Shown here piece by piece: positions 43,720 to 53,384 of a stretch of 64,000 nt of DNA. Numbering within the stretch: position 1 is the stretch's first letter; each line of letters opens with the position of its first letter. The notes beneath the pieces are model-generated. The model saw only the letters and a list, made by a program, of their open reading frames with translations. It was not told where the DNA came from and searched no databases. This stretch comes from Inhella inkyongensis. GTDB lineage: Bacteria > Pseudomonadota > Gammaproteobacteria > Burkholderiales > Burkholderiaceae_C. The stretch covers positions 3,596,001-3,660,000 of the forward strand of contig NZ_CP040709.1 of NCBI RefSeq assembly GCF_005952805.1, in the 5' to 3' direction. A program made the translations under genes and the position numbers.

Positions 43720-44118
43720 TCAGTACTGAATGCGGCGAAAACTGCTGTAGTGATCCTCGGTGTAGTAACAAGCTTCAGGGCGGGTCGGCGGCTCCCCACC
43801 GCAAACCAGCCGCCGCGCGCCCCGATGGCGTACGCCCGGCGTCTTGACGGTGTACTCGCGATAAAACCCACGGGCCTTGCGGGGGAGCAGACGCTCGCGA
43901 TTGCCAAACACCGTGCCATCTTTGGCATAGGGGAATGGACCTCCAGCGAGCACCAATGCATGCGTGCGTTGCACCTGAACCGGCAAATCGCTCAGGGCGA
44001 CCGCCGAATCTTGGGCTTCACGGGCCTGAACCGGCACCAGCACACACCCTATCGACAACACGGCCGCTGCAGTGACCATCACACTGCGCCGCAGCATCCG
44101 ACCGGCTCTACTCTCCAT
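43720..44118 (-). CDS. Secreted guanyl-specific ribonuclease (RNase Sa/barnase superfamily)
   Basis: A 132-residue precursor with a signal peptide (RRSVMVTAAAVLSIGCVLVPVQA). The small RNase domain reads THALVLAGGPFPYAKDGTVFGNRERLLPRKARGFYREYTVKTPGVRHRGARRLVCGGEPPTRPEACYYTEDHYSSFRRIQY. The catalytic triad is visible: Glu in YREYTV, Arg in RGARR and His in EDHYSSF. Starts at GTG 44127 or ATG 44097 are possible. The adjacent barstar-like gene should protect the cell before export. Nutrient scavenging or interbacterial killing are both possible roles. Confidence 0.9.
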   Translation of the reverse strand: MESRAGRMLRRSVMVTAAAVLSIGCVLVPVQAREAQDSAVALSDLPVQVQRTHALVLAGGPFPYAKDGTVFGNRERLLPRKARGFYREYTVKTPGVRHRGARRLVCGGEPPTRPEACYYTEDHYSSFRRIQY

Positions 44119-44370
44119 CAAGATCACGGGTTTACCCTGAAACTGAGGCCCAGATGGTATCGAAAAGGGCCAGAAAGCTCAAGCCGTCCGGACCCCGGAA
44201 AACCAGGGTAAAGCCGTCCGTTAGCGTGCGCACACATCAAAAAAATTGCTATCAAATCAACAACTTGCGCCACTTGGTGGGCAAACCTTGATCCTGCAAA
44301 GTTTTTGAGCGCACAGCCCAAGGAGCCCCCGAGAAAACCCTCTTGGCAGGCCCCTTGGTCTGAGTTTTGC

Positions 44371-44391
44371 GGCGCCGCAACATGCGGCGCC
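44371..44391. promoter_or_regulatory. 9-bp GC hairpin downstream of maeB
   Basis: GGCGCCGCA-ACA-TGCGGCGCC (44371-44379 and 44383-44391), ten bases beyond the maeB stop. There is no U-tract on either strand, so it may protect a 3' end rather than terminate. The remaining gene-free stretch to 44118 shows two AAGCCGTCCG direct repeats and little else. Confidence 0.5.
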
Positions 44392-44400
44392 TGGTGCAAC

Positions 44401-46707
<2,307 letters not shown>

Positions 46708-46797
46708 GGCTCTTGGAATTTCTTCGGGGTCAGCGAGTGTGCATGAGGATGGACTGCAGGGCCTAGGATGACGCCCCTTTGCCCATGCCAAGCCTGC

Positions 46798-47766
46798 ATG
46801 TCCCTCGGTGAATTCGATTTGATCCGGCGCTACTTCCGCCGCCCTGACAGTCATGAGGCGGTCGCCGTCGGTATTGGCGACGACTGCGCGGTGCTGCGAC
46901 CCAGCCCGGGTCAGCACTGGCTGGTCTCCAGCGACATGTTGGTCGAAGGCCGGCACTTCCTGTCGACCGTGGCGCCCGAGCGCCTGGCGCACAAGGCCCT
47001 GGCGGTGAACCTCTCCGACCTGGCCGCCTGCGGCGCCACACCGCGCGCCTTCTTCCTGGCGCTGGCCCTGCCGCGTGCTGACGCAGTGTGGTGCGAGGCC
47101 TTTGCGCGCGGCTTATTTGCGTTGGCAGATGCACATGGCATTGCACTGGCCGGGGGCGACACCACCGCCGGGCCGCTGAATCTGTGCATCACGGTGATGG
47201 GCGAGGCCCCGGCCGGGCAGGCCCTGCTGCGCAGCGGTGCGCGTGTGGGCGACGAGATCTGGGTCAGCGGCGAGTTGGGCGATGCCCGCCTGGCGCTCGA
47301 GGTGTTCCGCGGCACGCAAGCCTTGAGCGGCGCGGACTTCGAGCAAGTGCGCCAGGCCATGGAAACTCCCAGCCCGCGCGTGGCCCTGGGCCAAGCTTTG
47401 CGCGGCATCGCCAGCGCCGCCATCGATGTGTCGGACGGCTTTGTGGGCGACCTGGGCCATGTGCTGCAAGCCTCGGGCGTGGGCGCCACTGTCGAGGCTG
47501 AGGCCTTGCCGCGCAGCCCCATCCTGCGCGCCCAGCCGCTGGCACTGCAACGCCTTTGCACCCTGGCGGGTGGTGATGACTACGAACTGATCTTCACCGC
47601 ACCGGCCGACCGCGCCGAGGCCGTACGCGCCGCGGCCCAAGCCTGCCAGACGACCGTAACCCGCATCGGCCGCATCGAAGCCGCGCCCGGCCTGCGCCTG
47701 ATGGATGCGCAGGGCCAGCGCTTGGAGCTGGGTCTGCGCAGCTTCGACCACTTCCTTTCGCCCTGA
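46798..47766 (+). CDS. thiL: Thiamine-monophosphate kinase
   Basis: Phosphorylates thiamine monophosphate to thiamine diphosphate, the last step of the cofactor pathway. The 322-residue protein has GEFDLIRRYFRR, GIGDDCAVL, SSDMLVEGRHF, NLSDLAACGATPRAFFLALALP (all ATP/Mg sites), ALAGGDTTAGPLNLCITVMGEAP and CTLAGGDDYELIFTAP. The start at 46798 gives the standard MSLGEFDLI N-terminus. It overlaps pgpA by one base (TGATG), as in many Betaproteobacteria. Confidence 0.96.
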   Translation: MSLGEFDLIRRYFRRPDSHEAVAVGIGDDCAVLRPSPGQHWLVSSDMLVEGRHFLSTVAPERLAHKALAVNLSDLAACGATPRAFFLALALPRADAVWCEAFARGLFALADAHGIALAGGDTTAGPLNLCITVMGEAPAGQALLRSGARVGDEIWVSGELGDARLALEVFRGTQALSGADFEQVRQAMETPSPRVALGQALRGIASAAIDVSDGFVGDLGHVLQASGVGATVEAEALPRSPILRAQPLALQRLCTLAGGDDYELIFTAPADRAEAVRAAAQACQTTVTRIGRIEAAPGLRLMDAQGQRLELGLRSFDHFLSP

Positions 47767-48290
47767 TGCAACGCCCCACCCTCCGCTTCATGCTCGGCCA
47801 TCCGGCGCGCTGGATTGCGCTGGGCTTCGGCTCCGGCCTGGCGCCCAAGGCACCCGGCACCTTTGGCACGCTGTGGGCCTGGGGAATCTATGCCTTGGCC
47901 GAGGTCCTGTGCGGTCCGCAGCCCTGGGGCTGGATCGTGGCCCTGGGCACTCTGCTGGGCGTCTGGGCCTGTACCCGCTGCGCGCAGCACATGGGCGTGG
48001 CCGACCCCGGCGCCATCGTCTGGGACGAGGTGCTGGCCTTCTGGCTGGTGCTGTGGCTGGCCGGCACCCCGGTGCTGTGGCAGCAGGCCCTGCTGTTTGG
48101 AGCCTTCCGCTACTTTGACGCCGCCAAGCCCGGCCCGGTGCGCTGGGCCGATGGCCTCTTCAAGGCCGAACGCGGCGGCCCCATCGGCTGGCGCCAAGGG
48201 CTGGGGATCCTCCTGGATGACTTCGTGGCCGCCGGCTGTACCCTGGGGGTCTGGGCCCTGGCCTTGCTGGCCCTGCAACGCTGGAGCTGA
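47766..48290 (+). CDS. pgpA: Phosphatidylglycerophosphatase A
   Basis: Inner-membrane phosphatase that makes phosphatidylglycerol. The 174-residue protein carries GFGSGLAPKAPGTFGTLWAWGIYAL, the Asp/Glu site VADPGAIVWDEVLAFWLVLW, RYFDAAKPGPVRWADGL and GLGILLDDFVAAGCTLGVW, with three to four hydrophobic segments. It is translationally coupled to thiL. pncC starts three bases after its stop. Confidence 0.95.
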   Translation: MQRPTLRFMLGHPARWIALGFGSGLAPKAPGTFGTLWAWGIYALAEVLCGPQPWGWIVALGTLLGVWACTRCAQHMGVADPGAIVWDEVLAFWLVLWLAGTPVLWQQALLFGAFRYFDAAKPGPVRWADGLFKAERGGPIGWRQGLGILLDDFVAAGCTLGVWALALLALQRWS

Positions 48291-48292
48291 CC

Positions 48293-48781
48293 ATGTTTGC
48301 CGACGACACCGAACTGATCCAACGCATTGCCCTGGCCCTGATCCGGCGCAAGGAGCGCATGGGCGTGGCCGAGAGCTGCACCGGCGGCCTGATCGGCGCC
48401 GCCTGCACCTCGCTCTCCGGCTCCAGCCAGTGGTTTGAGCGCGGGGTGGTGAGCTACAGCGACCAGAGCAAGACCGAGCTCTTGGGCGTGCCGCCCGCCC
48501 TGATTGCGCTGCATGGCTCGGTCAGCGAGGCGGTGGCCGGCCACATGGCGCGCGGTCTGCTGGCCCATGCACCGCTGGATTGGGCCCTCGCCGTGACCGG
48601 CATCGCCGGCCCCACCGGCGGCAGCGAAGGCAAGCCGGTCGGCACCGTGTGGCTGGCGCTGGCACACGACGGCAGATTGGTGCGCTGCTGGCAGGAGCGC
48701 TTTGATGGCGATCGGCACGCGGTGCGCCTGGCCACCGTGCGGGTCGGCCTGCAGGCCTTGTGCGACGCGGTTGAGGACTGA
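48293..48781 (+). CDS. pncC: CinA-domain nicotinamide-nucleotide amidase
   Basis: A 162-residue stand-alone CinA C-terminal domain that deamidates NMN to nicotinate mononucleotide in pyridine nucleotide recycling. Motifs: GVAESCTGGLIGAACTSLSGSSQWFERGVVSYSDQSKTELLGVP, GHMARGLLAHAPLDWALAVTGIAGPTGGSEGKPVGTVWLALA. The length is that of the short YgaD/PncC form. It is the third gene of the thiL-pgpA-pncC run. Its stop is one base from the convergent GGDEF-EAL gene's stop. Confidence 0.93.
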   Translation: MFADDTELIQRIALALIRRKERMGVAESCTGGLIGAACTSLSGSSQWFERGVVSYSDQSKTELLGVPPALIALHGSVSEAVAGHMARGLLAHAPLDWALAVTGIAGPTGGSEGKPVGTVWLALAHDGRLVRCWQERFDGDRHAVRLATVRVGLQALCDAVED

Positions 48782-48782
48782 A

Positions 48783-51197
48783 TCAGCGCGTCAGCGGGTC
48801 CGCCCCATCGTCCCAACTCGGCGCGCTCCACTGCCGCTGCCAAGCCAGGAACTGATCACAAGGCATGGGCTTGGCCATGTAGTAGCCCTGCGCTTCATCG
48901 CAACCCCATTGGGCGAGCAGGCGCAATGCGGGCAGGGTCTCGATGCCCTCGGCCACCACAGACAGCCCCAAGTTGTGGGCCAGGTCGATGGTGGATCGCA
49001 CGATCTTGCGGTCGTCGGCCTCGGTCTCCATGGCCATCACAAAGCTCTGGTCAATCTTGAGTTCCTGCACCGGCAGGCGCTTGAGGTAGGCCAGAGAGGA
49101 ATAGCCGGTGCCAAAGTCGTCGATGGCCAACTTGAAACCCATGGCATGCAACTGCTCTGTGGTGCGCAGCGCGCGCTCGGGGTCGTCCATGATGGCGCTC
49201 TCGGTGATCTCCAAACACAGCTGAGAAGGGTCGGCCTGCGCCTCGTCCAATAGCTGGCGAATCTTGTCCGGCAGGTCCGCATCGAGCAGGTCACGGGTCG
49301 AGAGATTGACGCTGATGCGCAGGGGCTGACCGGCCGCAGCGGCGGCGGACGCAAAGCGCGCGCTCTCGCGCAGCACCCAGGCGCTGAGCTGGCGCACAAA
49401 GCCGGTCTGCTCGGCAAAAGGAATGAAGAGCCCGGGCGGCACCAGACCGCGCGTGGGGTGCTGCCAACGCACCAAAGCCTCGGCGCTTTGCACGCTGCGA
49501 GTGTGCAGGTCCAGCTTGGGCTGCAGGTAGAGCCGCAGCTCGTTGTGCTCGACCGCGCGCCGCAGCTCAGACAGCAGGCCCAGCGAGGCCTGACTGCGAT
49601 CGTCCTGGGCGGGGTCGTAGAGGGCCACGCCGAGCTGCGCGCGCTTGGCGCCATACATGGCGGCCTCGGCCTGGCTCATCAGGCCCTCGGCCTCCTGCGC
49701 ATGCTCCGGGTACAGCGCCACGCCAATGCCGGCGCCCACGTCGATGGTCTGCTCGCCAATGCACAGAGGGGCCTCAAAGCTGCGGGAGATTTGCTGCGCG
49801 AGCTGCAGCGCATCCTGGGCCTTGGCTCCTTCCACCATCAGCGCAAATTCATCCCCCCCCAAACGGGCCAGCAGATGCGGCTCCGGCGCCAGGGCGCGCA
49901 GGCGCTCGCCCACACGCTGCAGCAACTGATCACCGACGGCCGGGCCCAGCACGTCATTGACATGCTTGAAACGATCCAGATCCAGCATCAGCACCGCCAA
50001 CGCGCCGCCCGGCTGCTGCAGGCGTTCGCGCAATCGTTCACGCAATTGCTGCATGAACTGGGCCCGATTGGGCAGCCCGGTCAGCGGGTCCCAATAAGCC
50101 AGGCGATGCACCTCGGCCTCGCGGGTCTTGATGCCTCCGCGCATGGACTCCAGCGCCGTGGCCAGATCGCGCACCTCCTGCACCGCCTCGGGCTGAGCCA
50201 CCGGGCTGTCGTAGTCCCCCTGCCCCAGTCGCTCGGCCGAACGGGCCAGGCCCTTGATGGGGCCACCGATGCGGCGTGCCGTCAGCACCGCTCCCAGGGC
50301 AAAGGCCGCCACACCGGCCAGCGTCAAGATCAATAAATTGCCCTGAAGCTCCTTGTAGGGCTTGACGGCGGTATCGACCGAAGCCCGCAGCAAGGCATGC
50401 AGACCCGCCTTTGTTGGCGTCCCCAAGGCCGGCAGCGTCATCAACCGGGCCCGCCAGGTCTCCTCATGCCAGGTCAGGTTGATGGCCTTGGCACTGCCCA
50501 CCCGACCTTGGGCCGCGGCGTCGATCAGGGTTTGCGCTTCGCCGGCATCGATGACGGCCAGCGCCAAGCGCCAGGCCGCGGCGTCCGGCACCATCAGCAA
50601 ACTCTCGACATTGGTGAGTTGCTCGAGATTGATCAACACCTCGGCGTCCAGCGCAAAGCCCAGCACCAACTCCCCAGCGGGGGCCGGCGTGTTCACCGCC
50701 ACCTTCGCCAATTGATAGGCACGGCCATCGATGAGCGTCAGCTGCGCGGCCAACTCCTGCGGCGGCGCGCCCTGCAGCTCGCGGGCCAATTCGCGCAAGC
50801 GCTCGGCCTGAGGCCCCACGGCGGCCACCACCTGCTGGTTCGGATCGGTGAAGACGGCGAGCGAGGCGCCGATGCGTTGCGCATGGTTCTGCAGCGCATC
50901 GCGCAAAGTTTCGGCGCCGGCCTCGTCGTGCATCAAACCGATGGCCTGGCGCAAACCGCTATCGGCCGCCAGCAGCACGGCCTTGTCGTGCAGACGTTGC
51001 ATGCGCTGCGCCAACAAGAACTGCAGGCGCCACTCGGTGTCCTTCAAATTCTTGTCAATCGAGGCGACGGCATTGGCGTGGATGGCACGCTGCACCAACC
51101 CAAAGCCGCCCAACTGGACCAGCAGCAACAGGCCCAAGAACAGGGCCACGATGCGCCCTTCCAGACGCTGCACATTCAAATAGGCGGGGCGGCGCAT
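48783..51197 (-). CDS. Membrane GGDEF-EAL protein with periplasmic sensor domain
   Basis: An 804-residue protein. A first membrane helix (IVALFLGLLLLVQLGGFGLV) leads to a periplasmic, double-cache-like sensor of about 260 residues. A second helix (LLILTLAGVAAFALGAVLTA), a HAMP domain (RRIGGPIKGLARSAERLGQGDYDSPV), a GGDEF domain (GGDEF intact) and an EAL domain (SAEALVRWQHPTRGLVPP ... DDFGTGYSSLAYLKRLPVQELKIDQSFV ... VVAEGIETLPAL) follow. Both output domains look intact, so it could make or break down c-di-GMP. The ATG at 51197 overlaps the cupredoxin-like gene's stop by one base. Confidence 0.93.
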   Translation of the reverse strand: MRRPAYLNVQRLEGRIVALFLGLLLLVQLGGFGLVQRAIHANAVASIDKNLKDTEWRLQFLLAQRMQRLHDKAVLLAADSGLRQAIGLMHDEAGAETLRDALQNHAQRIGASLAVFTDPNQQVVAAVGPQAERLRELARELQGAPPQELAAQLTLIDGRAYQLAKVAVNTPAPAGELVLGFALDAEVLINLEQLTNVESLLMVPDAAAWRLALAVIDAGEAQTLIDAAAQGRVGSAKAINLTWHEETWRARLMTLPALGTPTKAGLHALLRASVDTAVKPYKELQGNLLILTLAGVAAFALGAVLTARRIGGPIKGLARSAERLGQGDYDSPVAQPEAVQEVRDLATALESMRGGIKTREAEVHRLAYWDPLTGLPNRAQFMQQLRERLRERLQQPGGALAVLMLDLDRFKHVNDVLGPAVGDQLLQRVGERLRALAPEPHLLARLGGDEFALMVEGAKAQDALQLAQQISRSFEAPLCIGEQTIDVGAGIGVALYPEHAQEAEGLMSQAEAAMYGAKRAQLGVALYDPAQDDRSQASLGLLSELRRAVEHNELRLYLQPKLDLHTRSVQSAEALVRWQHPTRGLVPPGLFIPFAEQTGFVRQLSAWVLRESARFASAAAAAGQPLRISVNLSTRDLLDADLPDKIRQLLDEAQADPSQLCLEITESAIMDDPERALRTTEQLHAMGFKLAIDDFGTGYSSLAYLKRLPVQELKIDQSFVMAMETEADDRKIVRSTIDLAHNLGLSVVAEGIETLPALRLLAQWGCDEAQGYYMAKPMPCDQFLAWQRQWSAPSWDDGADPLTR

Positions 51198-51775
51198 CAC
51201 AAGGTCAGGCTGTAACTCGTGGCCGACGGCGGCAGCACCTGACGGTGCAACTTGGTGTCCTTGCGGCTGGGGTGCCAGGCCTGCAGCGTCAGGCCACCTG
51301 CAGGCGCGTCCAGGCTCAGCTGGCCACGCTCATCGGTGAGGCCGAACACGGGGGTGTCCACCACCACGATGTGGGCGCTCATGCGGTCATGGATATTGCA
51401 ACCCACCGTCACCACGCCGGGCCGGTCAAACAGCACCGGCTCGGCGCCCTCCCCTAAGTACAGCTTGCGCTCGAAGCTCTTCACCGAAGAGTAGGAATAG
51501 ACATGGTGACGCACAGGATCGAGGTTGGGGAAATGGACCTCGGTGCCGGTCTGCACCACCAAGATCTGTGGCGCGAACTGCCGGTCCTTCTGCGCCATCT
51601 CGGCACGAGCCCCGGCGCGGGCGCGCTCGGGCTGACCGCTGCGCTCCAGTGCCACCACGGCGCCGACAAGAGGCTGGCCCTTGGCGTCCAGCACCTGGAT
51701 CTGCAACGGGGCCGCCTGCGCCCCCGTCGTCCCCACGATCCCCATCAGCCCTGCGGCCCATAGCCAGCTGCGCAT
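51197..51775 (-). CDS. Periplasmic cupredoxin-like protein
   Basis: A 192-residue exported protein (signal MRSWLWAAGLMGIVGTTGAQA). The N-terminal beta-sandwich (LQIQVLDAKGQPLVGAVVALERSG) leads into a cupredoxin-like domain with copper-ligand candidates HH in DPVRHHVYSYSS, Cys-x3-His in VGCNIHDRMSAHIVV, and a Met. The closing strand resembles carboxypeptidase regulatory-like repeats (ERGQLSLDAPAGGLTLQAWHP). Proteins of this kind are often annotated as methylamine-utilisation protein. One-base overlap with the GGDEF-EAL gene suggests it delivers a copper or redox signal to that sensor (inference). Confidence 0.8.
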   Translation of the reverse strand: MRSWLWAAGLMGIVGTTGAQAAPLQIQVLDAKGQPLVGAVVALERSGQPERARAGARAEMAQKDRQFAPQILVVQTGTEVHFPNLDPVRHHVYSYSSVKSFERKLYLGEGAEPVLFDRPGVVTVGCNIHDRMSAHIVVVDTPVFGLTDERGQLSLDAPAGGLTLQAWHPSRKDTKLHRQVLPPSATSYSLTL

Positions 51776-51827
51776 CGCATCCCCCACGATCAGTAGGCAG
51801 GACGATAGCCGCAAATGAGGCATCGCC

Positions 51828-52886
51828 TCAGGCGCGCAGGCGCTGCCCTTGCAAGGCTCCGGCAATGCGCAACAGCCAGTCGCGCAGCGCCGCCCAGGGG
51901 TCCACGGGCCAACCGGGCTCCTTCAAGCCCTTGGCAATGCCATCCATTTGGTGCGAGGCGAGCAGCAAGGCGTCCAGATGCGCCAGCTGCAATCGGGGCA
52001 GAACGCGCTCGAACCACTTCTCCTTCGCTCCCCAGACCCGCGCTTCGCGCAGGGCCATGGGCAGGGGCTGGCCGCGCGCCTGCGCGCGTTTGACGCGCCG
52101 CAGCGCCCGCACATCGTCCGCCAGCATCCAGTGCAGGCGCACCGCCGATTCGCCCTCGGCCTCCAGGGTGTCGAGCATCCTGAGCGTGCGGCCGACATCG
52201 CCCGCCCACAGGGCCTCGGCCAATTGGCCGGCCTCAAAGCGCGCGACATCGGTCACCGCGGTCTCGATCATTTCCAGGCTCAGCACCGCACCCGGATGCA
52301 GCAGAGCCAGCTTGTCAATCTCTTGCTGCGCCGCCAGCAGATTGCCCTCGACGCGCTCGGCCAGCAGGCTCAAGCAATGCTCGCCCTCGGGCCCCTCGCC
52401 CAGGCGCATGCCCGCGCGGCGCGCCCGCGCGGCCAGCCAGGCCGGCAAGGCCCGGCGCTCGATCGGCCAGACCGCGATGCCCACCCCGGCCCCTTCCAGC
52501 GCCGTGAACCAGGCACTGCTTTGTTGCGTTCGGTCCAACTTGGGCAGGCTCACCAGCACCAGCAGGTCGGGCCCAGCTTGCGCCGCCAACTTCTGCAGGG
52601 CTTCGCTACCCTCCTTGCCGGGTTTGCCACCGGGGATGCGCAGTTCCACGATGCGACGGCTGGCGAACAAGGACAGCGCGGCCGACTCACCGAGCAAGCC
52701 ACTCCAGTCGAAATGCGCCCCAGCCACGGTATGCACCTGACGCTCGTCAAAGCCCTGGACGCGCGCGGCAGCGCGAATGGCATCCAAGGCCTCTTGCGCC
52801 AGCAGGATCTCATCGCCATGCACCACGTAGATCGGGCGCAGGCCTTTGGCCAAGTGGGCCTCGAGCTGTTCGAGCTTCAGTTGCAC
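51828..52886 (-). CDS. holA: DNA polymerase III subunit delta
   Basis: Clamp-loader subunit that opens the beta sliding clamp. The 352-residue protein starts MQLKLEQLEAHLAKGLRPIYVVHGDEILLAQEALDAIRAAA. It continues with FSLFASRRIVELRIP-like strands (LSLFASRRIVELRIPGGKPGKEGSEALQKLA), NLLAAQQEIDKLALL, DVGRTLRMLDTLEAEGESAVRLHWMLADDVRALRRVK and a closing helical domain. It lies 12 bases after lptE, in the same order (leuS-lptE-holA) as in E. coli. Confidence 0.94.
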   Translation of the reverse strand: MQLKLEQLEAHLAKGLRPIYVVHGDEILLAQEALDAIRAAARVQGFDERQVHTVAGAHFDWSGLLGESAALSLFASRRIVELRIPGGKPGKEGSEALQKLAAQAGPDLLVLVSLPKLDRTQQSSAWFTALEGAGVGIAVWPIERRALPAWLAARARRAGMRLGEGPEGEHCLSLLAERVEGNLLAAQQEIDKLALLHPGAVLSLEMIETAVTDVARFEAGQLAEALWAGDVGRTLRMLDTLEAEGESAVRLHWMLADDVRALRRVKRAQARGQPLPMALREARVWGAKEKWFERVLPRLQLAHLDALLLASHQMDGIAKGLKEPGWPVDPWAALRDWLLRIAGALQGQRLRA

Positions 52887-52898
52887 AGCGTCAGCGAC

Positions 52899-53384
52899 TC
52901 AGCGGAGGCGCACCGCCGCTAGGCGGCGCAGCAGCAAGGCCACAGCCTCGGATTGCATGGCGCGACGCAAGTCCGCTTCCTCGCGCTCCTTGCCCAGCGC
53001 GGCAGCCTCCGTGGTGGTCAGGTCGCGCGTCAGGCGCAACTGGGTGGCGGGCAACAACAACTCATCGCTGGGTGTTACCAGGCGGTATTCCAGCGCCAGC
53101 TGCAGCTGCCACTCCCGCACCTGACCGGCCGAAGTGCTGGCCACGGCGATCTTGTCGTGCCGCTCGCTCAGCGCCTCCAGAATGACCTGGGCCTGGGCGC
53201 GCTGCTCCAGCCGCTCCAGAGGCAAATGCGTCAAATGCCGCTCCAGTTCGCGGCGGAGCGGCGAGCCCTCGGCAAAGCCCGCCAAGTGCAGGCGCTCGAA
53301 ATGAAAACTGGGCGCGCCACGCGGCCGGAAGCCGCAGCCCGCCAAGCCGACGGCAGCTCCCGCCAAGAACAGGCGACGCAACAT
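52899..53384 (-). CDS. lptE: LPS-assembly lipoprotein LptE
   Basis: Outer-membrane lipoprotein plug of the LptD translocon. The 161-residue product has a lipoprotein signal with the lipobox LAGC (RRLFLAGAAVGLAGCGFRPRG). The compact alpha/beta body reads FHFERLHLAGFAEGSPLRRELERHL and VREWQLQLALEYRLVTPSDELLLPATQLRLTRDLTTTEAAALGKEREEADLRRAM, as in LptE proteins. The ATG overlaps the leuS stop by one base. It is in the conserved leuS-lptE-holA order. Confidence 0.93.
   Translation of the reverse strand: MLRRLFLAGAAVGLAGCGFRPRGAPSFHFERLHLAGFAEGSPLRRELERHLTHLPLERLEQRAQAQVILEALSERHDKIAVASTSAGQVREWQLQLALEYRLVTPSDELLLPATQLRLTRDLTTTEAAALGKEREEADLRRAMQSEAVALLLRRLAAVRLR

Noticed and set aside
44131..44212. 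TTTACCCTG (44131-44139) and CAGGGTAAA (44204-44212) inverted pair upstream of the RNase gene
   Set aside because: Only 9 bp with a 64-base loop in a region without other symmetry; could easily be chance.
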